Shown here: piece after piece, positions 1-9,394 of the stretch
Layout of the letters: each line of letters starts with the position of its first letter
How positions within the stretch are numbered: position 1 is the first letter of the stretch
Assembly: GCA_026225475.1 (NCBI GenBank)
Contig: JAMFSU010000078.1
Location: forward strand, 1 to 64,000
DNA from: Duganella sp.
GTDB lineage: Bacteria; Pseudomonadota; Gammaproteobacteria; Burkholderiales; Burkholderiaceae_D
Reading direction: 5' to 3'
Length of the DNA stretch: 64,000 nt
The notes under the pieces: generated by a model
Told to the model about the DNA's origin: nothing
The model's input: the letters and a program-made list of their open reading frames with translations, nothing else
The model's database searches: none
Program-made: the position numbers and the translations under genes

Positions 1-1170
1 GGTGTGCGTAAAGCCAACCGCAAGGATTTGCTGGTCATGACGCTGGCACCGACGGCAACAGTTGCCGGCGTGTTCACGTTGAATCGTTTCTGCGCCGCAC
101 CGGTACAAGTCTGCAAGACGCATTTGCAGCAACGCGATGCCGCTGTACCAGATGCTGCTCCAATCCGCGCACTGGTGATCAACACCGGCAACGCCAATGC
201 CGGTACCGGCGAAGAAGGTTTGGCACGCGCCAATGCGACGTGCGCGGCACTGGCTGCTTTACTTGATTGCGCGCCGGCGCAGATTTTGCCGTTTTCGACC
301 GGCGTCATTTTGGAACCGCTGCCGGTGGAGCGCATCACCGCCGGTTTGCCTGCGGCGATTGCCAACCTCAAGGCCGACAACTGGTTTCATGCTGCCGAAG
401 CCATCATGACCACCGATACTCAGCCCAAAGCGGCATCGCGTACGCTGATTATCGGCGGCAAGCAAGTTGTCATGACCGGTATCAGCAAGGGCGCCGGCAT
501 GATCAAGCCAAATATGGCAACCATGCTCGGTTTCCTCGCCTTCGATGCGAAAGTGCCGCAAGCGTTGTTGAACCAGTTGGTCAAGGATGCTGCCGATCAG
601 TCGTTCAACTGCATCACCATCGATGGCGATACCTCGACCAACGATTCCTTCATGCTGATTGCCACTGGTGCCGGCGAACTTGAGATTACCAGTGCGGACA
701 GCGTCGAATACCGTGAACTGGCTGCAGCAGTCAGCGACTTGTCGCAAAACCTGGCGCACCAGATCGTGCGCGATGGCGAAGGCGCGACCAAGTTCATCGC
801 GGTCACGGTCGAAGAGGGCAAGGATCTGGAAGAATGCCGCAAGATTGCCTATTCGATCAGTCATTCGCCACTGGTCAAGACCGCTTTCTTCGCCTCGGAT
901 CCGAATCTGGGCCGCATTCTGGCTGCTATCGGTTATGCCGGTGTTGATGATCTCGATGTCTCCAAGCTGAACCTGTATCTCGACGATGTCTGGGTCGCCA
1001 AGAATGGTGGCCGCAATCCGGAATACAAGGAAGAAGATGGTCAGCGCGTGATGAAGAAGAGTGAAATCGCCGTGCGCGTGAAGTTGGCTAGAGGTACGGC
1101 CAAGACCACGATCTGGACTTGTGATCTGTCCCACGATTACGTCACGATCAACGCCGACTACCGCTCCTGA
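1..1170 (+). CDS. argJ: Bifunctional ornithine acetyltransferase / N-acetylglutamate synthase ArgJ, 5' truncated by window edge
   Basis: Catalyses acetyl transfer between N-acetylornithine and glutamate in cyclic arginine synthesis, in the cytoplasm. The reading frame is already open at base 1 and begins [10 protein letters not shown], a block that lies about 20 residues into typical ArgJ proteins, so the true start is outside the window. The self-cleavage/catalytic motif [10 protein letters not shown] is present, with the nucleophilic Thr encoded at 520-522, and the conserved KGAGMIK stretch precedes it. The C-terminus ends in the normal NADYRS-type tail. The frame is intact to the stop codon. 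A separate downstream gene follows after 173 bases. Confidence 0.97.
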   Translation, partial: GVRKANRKDLLVMTLAPTATVAGVFTLNRFCAAPVQVCKTHLQQRDAAVPDAAPIRALVINTGNANAGTGEEGLARANATCAALAALLDCAPAQILPFSTGVILEPLPVERITAGLPAAIANLKADNWFHAAEAIMTTDTQPKAASRTLIIGGKQVVMTGISKGAGMIKPNMATMLGFLAFDAKVPQALLNQLVKDAADQSFNCITIDGDTSTNDSFMLIATGAGELEITSADSVEYRELAAAVSDLSQNLAHQIVRDGEGATKFIAVTVEEGKDLEECRKIAYSISHSPLVKTAFFASDPNLGRILAAIGYAGVDDLDVSKLNLYLDDVWVAKNGGRNPEYKEEDGQRVMKKSEIAVRVKLARGTAKTTIWTCDLSHDYVTINADYRS

Positions 1171-1294
1171 TCTGCTTCATAAGCTATGGCGCGGGCCAAT
1201 CTTGGCTCGCTCGCTACGCTTTTGAACGACTTCAGCTTTGAGTGAATGCATTTGTTTTTCGAGAAATTTATTCACCTGTCGGCTGGACGGTTTC

Positions 1295-1309
1295 CGTCAC
1301 AATGTGACG
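1295..1309. promoter_or_regulatory. Perfect palindrome, operator-like, upstream of the DUF815 ATPase gene
   Basis: CGTCACA-A-TGTGACG is a perfect 7+1+7 inverted repeat that ends 34 bases before the start codon at 1344. It lies in the 173-base gap between argJ and the next gene. The geometry suits a dimeric regulator, but no regulator gene is adjacent and the protein that binds is unknown. A simple RNA hairpin is unlikely because the loop would be a single base. Confidence 0.35.
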
Positions 1310-1343
1310 CATTGCTAACTTTGCCATTCTTTGCCACCTTGCC

Positions 1344-2219
1344 ATGACTCAATTAGACCAATTTCTTGTGCGCGCTGAAGCCCTGCTGGCACGTATTGAA
1401 TCCATCCTGCCGCCATCGAGTGCGGCGATGCAATGGGATGAGAGTATCGCCTATCGCTGGCGTCGCCGTAATGGCGGCCAAGGCGGCGGCTATTTGCAGT
1501 CGGTCGGGCATATCTCGCTGATTGCCTTGTCGGACCTGCATAATATTGGCCCGCAAAAAGAGCAGATCGATCAAAACACCAAGCAATTCGTCGACGGCCG
1601 TCCGGCCAACAATGTCTTGCTGACCGGCGCACGTGGCACCGGCAAGTCATCGTTGATCAAGGCTTGTCTGAATCAGTACGCCGATCGCGGCCTACGCCTG
1701 ATTGAGGTAGACAAGGATGATCTGCATGACTTGCCCGATATCGTCGATCTGGTGTCGGCGCGCCCTGAGCGGTTTATCATCTTTTGTGATGATTTGTCGT
1801 TTGAAGAAGGCGAAAGCGGTTACAAGGCGCTCAAAGTGGCACTCGATGGCAGTATCGCGGCGCAATCGGACAATGTGTTGATCTACGCCACTTCCAATCG
1901 TCGTCATTTGATGCCTGAGCGCATGTCGGATAATTCGACTTACCAGCATACCGAAGACGGCGATCTGCATCCCGGTGAAACAATCGAAGAAAAAATCTCG
2001 CTGTCTGAGCGTTTTGGCCTGTGGGTGACGTTCTATCCATTTAAGCAAGATGATTATCTCGACATCGTTGCCCATTGGTTGCGCCATTTCGGCTGCAATG
2101 CCACGCAAATCGAAGAAGCTCGCGGCGATGCACTGCGTTGGGCGTTGCAGCGTAGCTCGCGCTCCGGCCGCGTGGCCTGGCAGTTTTCCAAGGACTACGC
2201 CGGAAAGCTGCAAGCCTGA
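1344..2219 (+). CDS. DUF815 family AAA-type ATP-binding protein
   Basis: A 291-residue P-loop ATPase of the DUF815 family, a group of conserved cytoplasmic proteins with no settled function. Walker A is GARGTGKSS at residues 95-103. The Walker B-like segment FIIFCDD ends at residues 149-150. The segment IYATSNRRHLMPERM resembles the sensor-1 Asn region of AAA proteins. The family is usually found between argJ and mutT in Burkholderiales, as here. Its stop overlaps the start of mutT by one base (TGATG), so the two are probably translationally coupled. A biochemical role cannot be given from sequence. Confidence 0.85.
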   Translation: MTQLDQFLVRAEALLARIESILPPSSAAMQWDESIAYRWRRRNGGQGGGYLQSVGHISLIALSDLHNIGPQKEQIDQNTKQFVDGRPANNVLLTGARGTGKSSLIKACLNQYADRGLRLIEVDKDDLHDLPDIVDLVSARPERFIIFCDDLSFEEGESGYKALKVALDGSIAAQSDNVLIYATSNRRHLMPERMSDNSTYQHTEDGDLHPGETIEEKISLSERFGLWVTFYPFKQDDYLDIVAHWLRHFGCNATQIEEARGDALRWALQRSSRSGRVAWQFSKDYAGKLQA

Positions 2220-2647
2220 TGTCGGATCAATCAGTGACGAGTACAACTCCACCCATCGATGTGGCCGTTGGCATCTTGATGAAACCCAATGGTGATGTGC
2301 TGTTGGGACAGCGCCCGGAAGGCAAGCCTTACGCCGGCTATTGGGAGTTTCCTGGTGGCAAGGTGGAGCAGGGTGAGGCGATTGTGGATGCCTTGAAGCG
2401 CGAATTCATGGAAGAGCTCGGCATAGAAGTGCTAGCTGCCGAGCCTTGGTGTGGCGTGCAGCACGTCTACCCACATGCCCATGTGCGTTTGCATTTTTAC
2501 ATCAGCCGTGAATGGCGTGGCGAACCGCAAAGCCTGGAAGGGCAGGCATTTGCCTGGCAGGGCAGCGTTGACGTCACGCCACTGTTGCCTGCCACGATTC
2601 CGTTGATTGAGTGGATAGATCGGTTGCGCCTGCCAGCAGTTGCTTAA
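2219..2647 (+). CDS. mutT: MutT-like 8-oxo-dGTP diphosphatase (Nudix hydrolase)
   Basis: 142 residues. Hydrolyses oxidised guanine nucleotides such as 8-oxo-dGTP before they are incorporated into DNA. The complete Nudix box (G-x5-E-x7-REx2EE-xG) spans about residues 46-68, reading GGKVEQGEAIVDALKREF and then MEELGI. The N-terminal AVGILMKPNGDVLLGQRPEG and the YWEFPGG segment are typical of MutT. Translationally coupled to the upstream ATPase gene. The only real alternative is another Nudix substrate class, but the WEFPGGK context favours MutT. Confidence 0.92.
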   Translation: MSDQSVTSTTPPIDVAVGILMKPNGDVLLGQRPEGKPYAGYWEFPGGKVEQGEAIVDALKREFMEELGIEVLAAEPWCGVQHVYPHAHVRLHFYISREWRGEPQSLEGQAFAWQGSVDVTPLLPATIPLIEWIDRLRLPAVA

Positions 2648-2753
2648 GAGGCAGTTGCAAATTTGCTGTAGCGTTGTAGTCGTTCCTGGCCGTACAGTCG
2701 TATTGCTGATGCCGCGAGGCTTAGTCGCACTAATTTCGCTACAGCCTCTACAC

Positions 2754-2945
2754 TCACTGGTGCGACGAAGCGTTATCGTCGTCCAGTTCTTCTGGCAGAT
2801 TGACGGCAGGGATGGTGTATTTTTCTTCGGCCCAGGCGCCCAGATCAATCTGTTTGCAACGGTCCGAACAAAATGGCCGGAATTTGTTTTTCTCGGTCCA
2901 TTCGACTTTGGTGCTGCAAGTCGGGCAGTCTACGATGGTGGCCAT
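2754..2945 (-). CDS. yacG: DNA gyrase inhibitor YacG, zinc-binding
   Basis: A 63-residue protein starting at the ATG at 2943-2945 ([10 protein letters not shown]). An upstream in-frame start would overlap zapD and gives an unconserved extension, so it was rejected. The four zinc ligands follow the family pattern C-x2-C-x15-C-x3-C (CPTC ... FCSDRC), and the following [16 protein letters not shown] is also conserved. YacG binds GyrB and blocks DNA binding by gyrase. It follows zapD by 13 bases on the same strand, in the common order coaE-zapD-yacG. Confidence 0.93.
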   Translation of the reverse strand: MATIVDCPTCSTKVEWTEKNKFRPFCSDRCKQIDLGAWAEEKYTIPAVNLPEELDDDNASSHQ

Positions 2946-2958
2946 ACTCAAAATTTCT

Positions 2959-3714
2959 TCAAAAACCGCATAAGGCCAGTTCAAACGGCACTTCACCTTC
3001 AAACGGCTTGGGTTTCATATCACCATCCTGCGAGGTGAAACGCACCCACAACATGTACTTGTTGGCCGAGATCTCGGGGATCGCGCCCATTTCTTCATCA
3101 ATCACCAGACGCAACATCTGGTAGATCTTCCCTTGCAGCATTTGTTGGTAACTACCGCCATCGGCATTGATCTTGGAGGCATGTCCCGATTCGCGCAGCA
3201 AACGCATGACGATGATGATCGCATCGAACAGTGGCACCAATGGTGCAAACCAGTTCGAAATATCGTTGAAGCGTTGTTCTGCCGTGCGTTTTTGCCAGGC
3301 ATAGTAAGACGGTAGGTCGAACTCGCAGGCGCCACCCGGAATGATGGTGCGACCGCGTATGCTCATCAACCATTCGTTTTCACGGATATTTTGCCCAGTC
3401 CTGCCTTGCGAGGCAGACAGCGCCGCACTGGCGCGGTCGACTTCGGCCAGAATCGCGTTGAGCATCTCAGCTTCGACATTGGGATTGGATTGATAGGCCA
3501 GCAAAATTTGCTTCTGGCGTTCCAATTCCTGCAGCAAATCGGATTTTAGATCGGCGCGCCCTGCCACTTCGAGCATCTCGAAAATAGTAGAGAGGGCGAC
3601 ATGATGTTGCAGCGGACTTTCTTGATGTAGGAAGAACACGAACTTCTCGTGCAGATCCTCCAACCGCAACAGCGTGCGAATACGCTCGTTGAAAGGGTAT
3701 TCGTAAACGATCAA
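2959..3714 (-). CDS. zapD: Cell division protein ZapD (YacF)
   Basis: 251 residues. Cytoplasmic protein that crosslinks FtsZ filaments and stabilises the Z ring. The N-terminus [20 protein letters not shown] is the family hallmark. The start codon is TTG at 3712-3714, preceded by AAAGGGATG as the Shine-Dalgarno region. The ATG inside that region would run into a stop after three codons, which supports TTG. It is followed closely by yacG. A 159-base AT-rich gap separates it from coaE, so it may have its own promoter. Confidence 0.95.
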   Translation of the reverse strand: MIVYEYPFNERIRTLLRLEDLHEKFVFFLHQESPLQHHVALSTIFEMLEVAGRADLKSDLLQELERQKQILLAYQSNPNVEAEMLNAILAEVDRASAALSASQGRTGQNIRENEWLMSIRGRTIIPGGACEFDLPSYYAWQKRTAEQRFNDISNWFAPLVPLFDAIIIVMRLLRESGHASKINADGGSYQQMLQGKIYQMLRLVIDEEMGAIPEISANKYMLWVRFTSQDGDMKPKPFEGEVPFELALCGF

Positions 3715-3873
3715 AGCTGCATCCCTTTAAAGTTGAACCGGATTCGGCAACGAACCTTATGAATATGCCGTTGAATATCAAAATGAAATTGCAAATGATA
3801 TTGGGACATTAATAAGGTGCGTCGAATTTATGTGATTCTGACCCATGCAGCAGAAAATTACAAATGCCCATCG

Positions 3874-4521
3874 CTATTTGTTTGCGCGAGCGCGTTTTGC
3901 CAGCGCCAGATAGGTGCAGTGTAAAGATGCGACCTGGCTCGTCAGTGCCGCATTGTCGCTGTTGTTTGCGATGACGTCGTCGGCTGCTGCCAGTCGCTGG
4001 GCGCGGGTAGCCTGGGCCGCCATGATGGCCTCGACCTGTGCTCGTGTCATGCCGTTGCGCTGCATGACACGGGCAATCTGTATCTCTTCAGCACAATCGA
4101 CCACCAGCACACGCGTGGTGCGTGCCTGCCATTGTGGCGACTCCACCAGCAAGGGCACCACGAAAATCAGGTAATCGCCCTGTGCGCATGCTGCCGCACG
4201 GCTGGTCTCGTTGCGGATCAGTGGATGGAGAATGGCTTCCAGACGTTTGCGTTCGGCCGAGGTGGCAAACACGTGGGCGCGCATACGGGCGCGATCCATG
4301 GCGCCGTCGGCACCGATGAAGGCATCACCGAAGCCAGTGCGAATTGCTTCAATCGCCACGCCGCCAGTGGCGGTCAACTGATGCGCAATGGCATCCGTAT
4401 CGATGATGGCAGCGCCGAGCGCGCCGAACAGATTGGCAACAGTGGTCTTGCCGCTGCCAATGCCGCCGGTGAGACCGATTGAAAACGGTGAGTTGGCGGG
4501 AGAAGAAAGGGGAATGCTCAT
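3874..4521 (-). CDS. coaE: Dephospho-CoA kinase CoaE
   Basis: 215 residues. Phosphorylates the 3'-hydroxyl of dephospho-CoA using ATP, the last step of coenzyme A synthesis, in the cytoplasm. The P-loop GGIGSGKTT is at residues 19-27, followed by the conserved [12 protein letters not shown] segment that contacts the acceptor, and FVVPLLVES in the middle. It starts 12 bases after the stop of pilD on the same strand, so it is probably transcribed with the pilus genes, an arrangement common in proteobacteria. Confidence 0.95.
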   Translation of the reverse strand: MSIPLSSPANSPFSIGLTGGIGSGKTTVANLFGALGAAIIDTDAIAHQLTATGGVAIEAIRTGFGDAFIGADGAMDRARMRAHVFATSAERKRLEAILHPLIRNETSRAAACAQGDYLIFVVPLLVESPQWQARTTRVLVVDCAEEIQIARVMQRNGMTRAQVEAIMAAQATRAQRLAAADDVIANNSDNAALTSQVASLHCTYLALAKRARANK

Positions 4522-4533
4522 GGGAAAAGTGTA

Positions 4534-5385
4534 CTAAAACAGCCAGAACGGCGGCAAGTGCAGCCAGGATTGTCCATATAACAGCATCAGCAGGCCGGCC
4601 AGTGCTAGATAAGGCCCGAATGGCAACGCCTGGTCGGAGGCGCGCTTTTTCAGCAGTACCAGGGTGATACCCACCATAGCGCCGAGACAGGACGCCAGCA
4701 GCAGGATCAGCGGCAATACCTGCCAGCCGAGCCAGGCGCCCAGCGCCGCCATGAGCTTAAAGTCACCATAACCGATGCCTTCCTTGCCCGTGACCAGGCG
4801 GAATAGCCAGTAAATGAGCCACAAACAGAGATAGCCGGCCATGGCGCCGATCACGGCGGTCTCGAGTGGCATGAACAGGCCATTCAGATTGACCAGCAGC
4901 CCCAACCAGAGCAAGGGCAAGGTCAAGGTATCGGGAAGCAACTGCGTGTGCGCGTCGATGAAGCTGAGTGCGATCAAGAAATACACCAGCAACAAGGCCG
5001 CCAAACCAGTCGGATTAAGACCAAAATGCCAAATGACAAGTACCGACAGCAGTGCGCTGACGAATTCGACGGCAGGATAGCGGCGCGAGATCGGGGCCTG
5101 GCATTGTGCACAACGGCCGCGCAGCAGCAGGTAGCTGAGCAGCGGGATATTGTGTCGCATGGTCACTGGTGCCGCGCAGTAGGGACAGGCCGAACGCGGC
5201 CGCAGCAGATTGTAGGCTTGCTGGTGCGGCTGCGTTTGTCCGGTTTCATGCGCCAGATAGTTGTCAGCTTCACGTTGCATCATCACCGGCAGGCGATGGA
5301 TGACGACATTGAGGAAACTGCCAATTAGCAGGCCCAACAAGGCAATCAGGGCAAGCGTGGCGGGCGAACTTGGAAAGTCCAGCAT
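4534..5385 (-). CDS. pilD: Type IV prepilin peptidase/N-methyltransferase PilD
   Basis: 283 residues, polytopic inner membrane enzyme that cleaves the leader of type IV prepilins and methylates the new N-terminus. Two zinc-binding pairs are visible (CPYC at 67-70 and CAQC at 92-95). The two catalytic aspartates lie in FIDAHTQLLPD (Asp144) and GYGDFKL (Asp208), the GxGD-protease pattern. The start ATG overlaps the pilC stop by one base, so translation is probably coupled. It would also process pseudopilins if a type II secretion system exists elsewhere in the genome. Confidence 0.95.
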   Translation of the reverse strand: MLDFPSSPATLALIALLGLLIGSFLNVVIHRLPVMMQREADNYLAHETGQTQPHQQAYNLLRPRSACPYCAAPVTMRHNIPLLSYLLLRGRCAQCQAPISRRYPAVEFVSALLSVLVIWHFGLNPTGLAALLLVYFLIALSFIDAHTQLLPDTLTLPLLWLGLLVNLNGLFMPLETAVIGAMAGYLCLWLIYWLFRLVTGKEGIGYGDFKLMAALGAWLGWQVLPLILLLASCLGAMVGITLVLLKKRASDQALPFGPYLALAGLLMLLYGQSWLHLPPFWLF

Positions 5386-6611
5386 CAGATAACGGATCCC
5401 AGTTGAAAAATCGGTAAGTACATGGCGACGATCAGACCGCCAATGACGACGCCGAGTACCAGCATAATAATGGGTTCCATCAAGGTAGAGAGCGCAGCGA
5501 CTGCTTCATTGACCTCAATTTCATAGAAATCGGCGACTTTTGCCAGCATTTGGTCGAGTGCGCCCGATTCTTCACCGACCGCCACCAGTTGCCCTACCAT
5601 GTCGGGAAAGCAGCGCGCGCCCTCAATCGCCGCCGCCAGACTGACGCCCTGGCTGACTTGCTGTGCAATACCGCCGGTGGCGTCGGCGAACACGGCATTG
5701 CCAGCCACGCCGGCCACCGAGCGCAGCGCCGTCACCAGCGGCAGACCGGCAGCGAACAAGGTGGCCAGTGTGCGCGTCCAGCGCGCCAGGCAGGCCTTGT
5801 GCACGATGCCGCCAAACAGCGGCAGGCGCAGCAACAGTCGGTCGCACCGCGCGTGCCAGCTAGCAGAACGGCGCCAGGCGCGGGTCAGCAACATGCTGAC
5901 TGCGGCGATACACGCAATCAATACCCACCAGTATGCCGCCAGAAAATCGGATATGACGATGACCACCTGGGTCGGCCACGGCAAGTTGGCACCAAAACTG
6001 CTGTATACCTGCGCAAATGAAGGCACCACCCAGATCATGATAATTGCCGTGACCAGCACGGCACAACTGACGACGGCGAGTGGATAGATCAGTGCGGCAC
6101 GGAGCTGGCTGGTGATCGCCAACGATTTTTCCTTGTGTTGTGCCAGGCGCTCCAGCAATTCATCGAGCAATCCCGACTGTTCACCGGCGGCCACCAGATT
6201 ACAGAACAGGGCGTCGAAATAACGAGGATGGCGCGCCAGCGCCTGATGCAGGGCCAGGCCACCCGCCACATCGCTGCGCAGTTGCTGGATCAATTGCGTC
6301 ATGGCCGGTTTGCTCTGGCTGCGGGCGACGATATCGAAGCCCTGTAACAGAGCGATACCGGCCTTGAGCATGGTGGCCAGTTGGCGTGTGAACAAGACGA
6401 TATCTTTGGCGCGGATTGGCGGTGAGTGGTCGCGCGGCTTGCGGCGTATCCGCGTGGTGCGGATACCTTGTCGCCGCAATCCAGCACGGACGCTGGCTAC
6501 ACCGTGGGCACGCACCTCGCCGCGCAGCAGGCGGCCATGACGGTCTTTGCCTTCCCACAGAAATAGCGTCAGCGCCGCCTGGCGCACCTCCCGGTCGCGA
6601 CGCTCAGGCAT
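5385..6611 (-). CDS. pilC: Type IV pilus inner membrane platform protein PilC
   Basis: 408 residues with two GspF-type repeats. The first starts near FTRQLATMLKAGIALLQGFD and the second near WTRTLATLFAAGLPLVTALR, each followed by a GEESG/GEQSG element and membrane segments. It forms the inner-membrane platform on which the PilB ATPase acts. It overlaps pilB by 8 bases upstream and pilD by 1 base downstream, so the three genes form one tightly packed unit. No major pilin gene is in the window. Confidence 0.94.
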   Translation of the reverse strand: MPERRDREVRQAALTLFLWEGKDRHGRLLRGEVRAHGVASVRAGLRRQGIRTTRIRRKPRDHSPPIRAKDIVLFTRQLATMLKAGIALLQGFDIVARSQSKPAMTQLIQQLRSDVAGGLALHQALARHPRYFDALFCNLVAAGEQSGLLDELLERLAQHKEKSLAITSQLRAALIYPLAVVSCAVLVTAIIMIWVVPSFAQVYSSFGANLPWPTQVVIVISDFLAAYWWVLIACIAAVSMLLTRAWRRSASWHARCDRLLLRLPLFGGIVHKACLARWTRTLATLFAAGLPLVTALRSVAGVAGNAVFADATGGIAQQVSQGVSLAAAIEGARCFPDMVGQLVAVGEESGALDQMLAKVADFYEIEVNEAVAALSTLMEPIIMLVLGVVIGGLIVAMYLPIFQLGSVI

Positions 6612-7812
6612 TGGTGCTGGCCAAGGTATGGTCGAGACTGATCAGACCGTCGCGTACCTTTTGCAAGCCAGCCTGACGCAAGGACAGCACGCCTTCGCGT
6701 TGTGCTTGCGCGGCAATTGCCGTCGTGGCCGCTTGTTGAAGGATCAATTCTTCGATGGCTGCGCTGACCGGCATGACTTGATAAATGCCGACGCGGCCGC
6801 GGTAGCCGCTGTTGCCGCAGCGCGGGCAGCCGACCGGGCCAAATGCCTGCCACTTGCCTTCCAGCGCGGCTTCCGAAAAACCGGCGGCACGTAGCGTCGC
6901 TGGCGTCAGCGCGAGCGGCTGCTTGCAATGGCACAGGTGTGGCAGCAGGCGCTGCGCGGTGATCATGCTCAGTGAGGCGGCAATATTGTAGGCCGGTACA
7001 CCCATGTTGCGTAGTCGTGTCAGCGCCGCAGGGGCATCGTTGGTATGCAGTGTGGATAGCACCAGATGGCCGGTCTGGGCGGCCTTGATGGCAATGTCGA
7101 CAGTTTCCAGGTCGCGCATTTCGCCGATCATGATGATGTCGGGATCTTGCCGCAGAAAGGCGCGCAAGGCGGTCGGAAAGTCCAGGCCGGCGCGTTCGTT
7201 GAGATTGACCTGATTGACGCCGGGTAAATTGATTTCTACCGGGTCTTCTATCGTCGAAATATTAATGTCAGCCTGGTTGAGCAGATGCAAGCAGGAGTAG
7301 AGAGAGACCGTCTTGCCCGAACCGGTTGGGCCGGTCATCAGGATCATGCCATGCGGACGTGTGATGGCCTGGCGCAGCAGCGCTTCCTGCGCTGCGTCAT
7401 AACCGAGCGCGCTGATGTCCAGTTTGGTCTGGGCCGCATCGAGGACGCGCAGTACGACTTTTTCACCGAATAGCGTCGGCAAGGTTGAGACGCGGAAATC
7501 GATGCTGCGCGTCTTGGACAGCACCAGCTTCATGCGGCCGTCCTGCGGCAGGCGTTTTTCGGCAATGTCGAGATTGGCTAGTATCTTGATGCGCGAGGTC
7601 AAGGCATCCTTGAGCGTCAACGGCGCCTGGCCGATCTCTTGCAATTGGCCATTGACGCGTCGGCGCAGCCGGCAGTCATGCTCAAATGGTTCCAGATGCA
7701 GGTCGGAAGCACCGACGGCGATCGCGTCGAGCAGGATTTTTTGCAGATAGCGCACCGCTGGCGCGTCATCGGCATCGTTGGGCAAGGAAGTTGAAAGCAT
7801 AGGCCGCCGCAA
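6604..7812 (-). CDS. pilB: Type IV pilus assembly ATPase PilB, short form lacking the N-terminal domain
   Basis: 402 residues from a TTG at 7812, or 398 from an ATG at 7800. Hexameric ATPase that drives pilus extension. The GspE-type core is complete: GASDLHLEPFE, Walker A GPTGSGKT at about 161-168, the Asp/His boxes STIEDPVE and STLHTNDA, a Walker B segment DPDIIMIGE, and a C-terminal cysteine region (LCHC ... CPRCGNSG). Typical PilB proteins have about 560-580 residues. The N-terminal MshEN-type domain of roughly 160 residues is missing. The 81 in-frame bases upstream (to a stop at 7894-7896) do not resemble it. It could be a natural short form (ComGA-like) or a truncated gene. Confidence 0.88.
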   Translation of the reverse strand: MRRPMLSTSLPNDADDAPAVRYLQKILLDAIAVGASDLHLEPFEHDCRLRRRVNGQLQEIGQAPLTLKDALTSRIKILANLDIAEKRLPQDGRMKLVLSKTRSIDFRVSTLPTLFGEKVVLRVLDAAQTKLDISALGYDAAQEALLRQAITRPHGMILMTGPTGSGKTVSLYSCLHLLNQADINISTIEDPVEINLPGVNQVNLNERAGLDFPTALRAFLRQDPDIIMIGEMRDLETVDIAIKAAQTGHLVLSTLHTNDAPAALTRLRNMGVPAYNIAASLSMITAQRLLPHLCHCKQPLALTPATLRAAGFSEAALEGKWQAFGPVGCPRCGNSGYRGRVGIYQVMPVSAAIEELILQQAATTAIAAQAQREGVLSLRQAGLQKVRDGLISLDHTLASTNA

Positions 7813-7928
7813 GCTTGTCGTACCAGCTGCAAGTTGCCAGCAGTGACTGGTATGGTTCAGTCTGGAGAATATCGGGAAACCGTGTTGGTGACCTCAATAC
7901 TGCTGCCGGACGACGGCCTTGCCTATCG

Positions 7929-9230
7929 TTAAACTTCGGTTTTGCCGAGTTTGCTGGTCTTGAGCTTAATCAGTTTGACCACCTTGATCGCCTGGTTTTG
8001 CACCTGGATGATTTCGATGACGCAATCGTCGATCTTGACGCAGACATTGGCTTCCGGGATGTCGCGCAGCCATTCCAGCAGGAGGCCGTTGAGCGTTTTG
8101 GGGCCATCAAGCGGCAGTGTCAGGCCGAGCCGCTTGTTGATGTCGCGCAAGGTGGCCGAGCCTTCCAGCAGACATTCGCCATCCTGGTTCCAGGCGAAGC
8201 TGTCGGCGCGTGCGGCACCCGGCACCGAGGTGGTGAATTCACCGATCATTTCTTCGATGATGTCTTCCAGCGTCACCAGGCCCTGCACTTCGCCGTATTC
8301 GTCGACGATGATGCCGAGCCGCTCGTGATTTTCCTGGAAATATTGCAACTGGGTAAATACGTCGGTGTCCTGCGGGATGAAGTAAGGTGCACTGAGCAGT
8401 GCACGGATGTCGTCGCTAGTGATTTCTTCGTCCTGGCTGAAGAGCGTCACCGCCTTGCGCATGTGCAGGATGCCGACAATCTGGTTGATCTCGCCTTCAT
8501 ACACCGGCAGCTTGTTGTGATAACAGGTTGCCAGTTGATGACGAATTTCTTCGATGGGCACGGACAGATTCAGTGCTTCGACCTGGGCGCGCGGCGTCAT
8601 TACGTCTTCTACCGAGATTTTTTCCAGATCGAACAGATTGAGCAAGATGCTCTTGTGTTTTTGCGGGATGAAATTGCCGCCTTCTAACACAATCGAGCGC
8701 AGTTCTTCCGGTGACAGGCGCGCTTCATGGCTGTGGCCGCCAGCCTTGATATGCAGCACGCGCAAGATGGCGGAAACAAACAGATTGACGAACCAGATCA
8801 GCGGCTTGGCCAAGGCCATGAGCGGCTTGAGGATGAAGCTGGTAAACAGGGCAATGCGCTCGGCATAGGTGGCGCCGATGATCTTGGGGACGATTTCGGC
8901 AAAGACGATCAGCAGCGCAGCAACGCCAGCGGTGGCCAGGGTAATGACTTTTTCGTGGTTGCCGAACGCGGCAATGGCTAGTGCCGTCACCAGCGCCGTG
9001 GCCAGGGCATTGATCAAGGTATTGGCGATCAGGATCAGCGACAGCAGCTTGTCAGTGCGTGCCAGCAACCAGAGAATGGTAATGGCGCGTTTGTTGCCGT
9101 GTTTGGCCAAATGCCGCAGACGGTGCCGGTTGGCGGCCATCACGGCGGTCTCGGTCATGGAAAAAAAGGCCGAGCAAAGAATCAGGAGTGCCAGTGCAAG
9201 AATTTGCACCCATATGGGCACGGTTTCCAA
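7929..9230 (-). CDS. HlyC/CorC family protein: DUF21 membrane domain, CBS pair, CorC C-terminal domain
   Basis: 433 residues. The N-terminal DUF21 (CNNM) domain has several hydrophobic segments, beginning ILALALLILCSAFFSMTETA, and the FSxxETA motif is characteristic. Two CBS repeats follow in the middle (VMTPRAQVEALNL ... and ALLSAPYFIPQD ...), then EYGEVQGLVTLEDIIEEMIG and a CorC_HlyC C-terminal domain. Members are linked to Mg2+/Co2+ efflux or resistance; older annotation as haemolysin is misleading. The start codon is TTG at 9228-9230 with a weak ribosome site, and a GTG three codons in is an alternative. It precedes pilB by 116 bases on the same strand. Confidence 0.85.
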   Translation of the reverse strand: METVPIWVQILALALLILCSAFFSMTETAVMAANRHRLRHLAKHGNKRAITILWLLARTDKLLSLILIANTLINALATALVTALAIAAFGNHEKVITLATAGVAALLIVFAEIVPKIIGATYAERIALFTSFILKPLMALAKPLIWFVNLFVSAILRVLHIKAGGHSHEARLSPEELRSIVLEGGNFIPQKHKSILLNLFDLEKISVEDVMTPRAQVEALNLSVPIEEIRHQLATCYHNKLPVYEGEINQIVGILHMRKAVTLFSQDEEITSDDIRALLSAPYFIPQDTDVFTQLQYFQENHERLGIIVDEYGEVQGLVTLEDIIEEMIGEFTTSVPGAARADSFAWNQDGECLLEGSATLRDINKRLGLTLPLDGPKTLNGLLLEWLRDIPEANVCVKIDDCVIEIIQVQNQAIKVVKLIKLKTSKLGKTEV

Positions 9231-9394
9231 AGTGTCACCGTCAATCGTAAGTGGGAAGAAACCAGCTCCAGCGCTTGCTTACCGGAACAAAAGACCCGGC
9301 CGCGCGTGGCCGAACCGGCTGCGAAGCGACAAAGTCTAGTGCATGCCATGGCTTCGCGCAAGTCAGCGCCCCCGCCGGTGCCATGGTAGCCACC

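Noticed and set aside
2665..2745. Inverted repeat GCTGTAGCG ... CGCTACAGC between the convergent mutT and yacG genes
   Set aside because: The arms are only nine bases and 63 bases apart, with no T-run, so it is not a convincing terminator or RNA.
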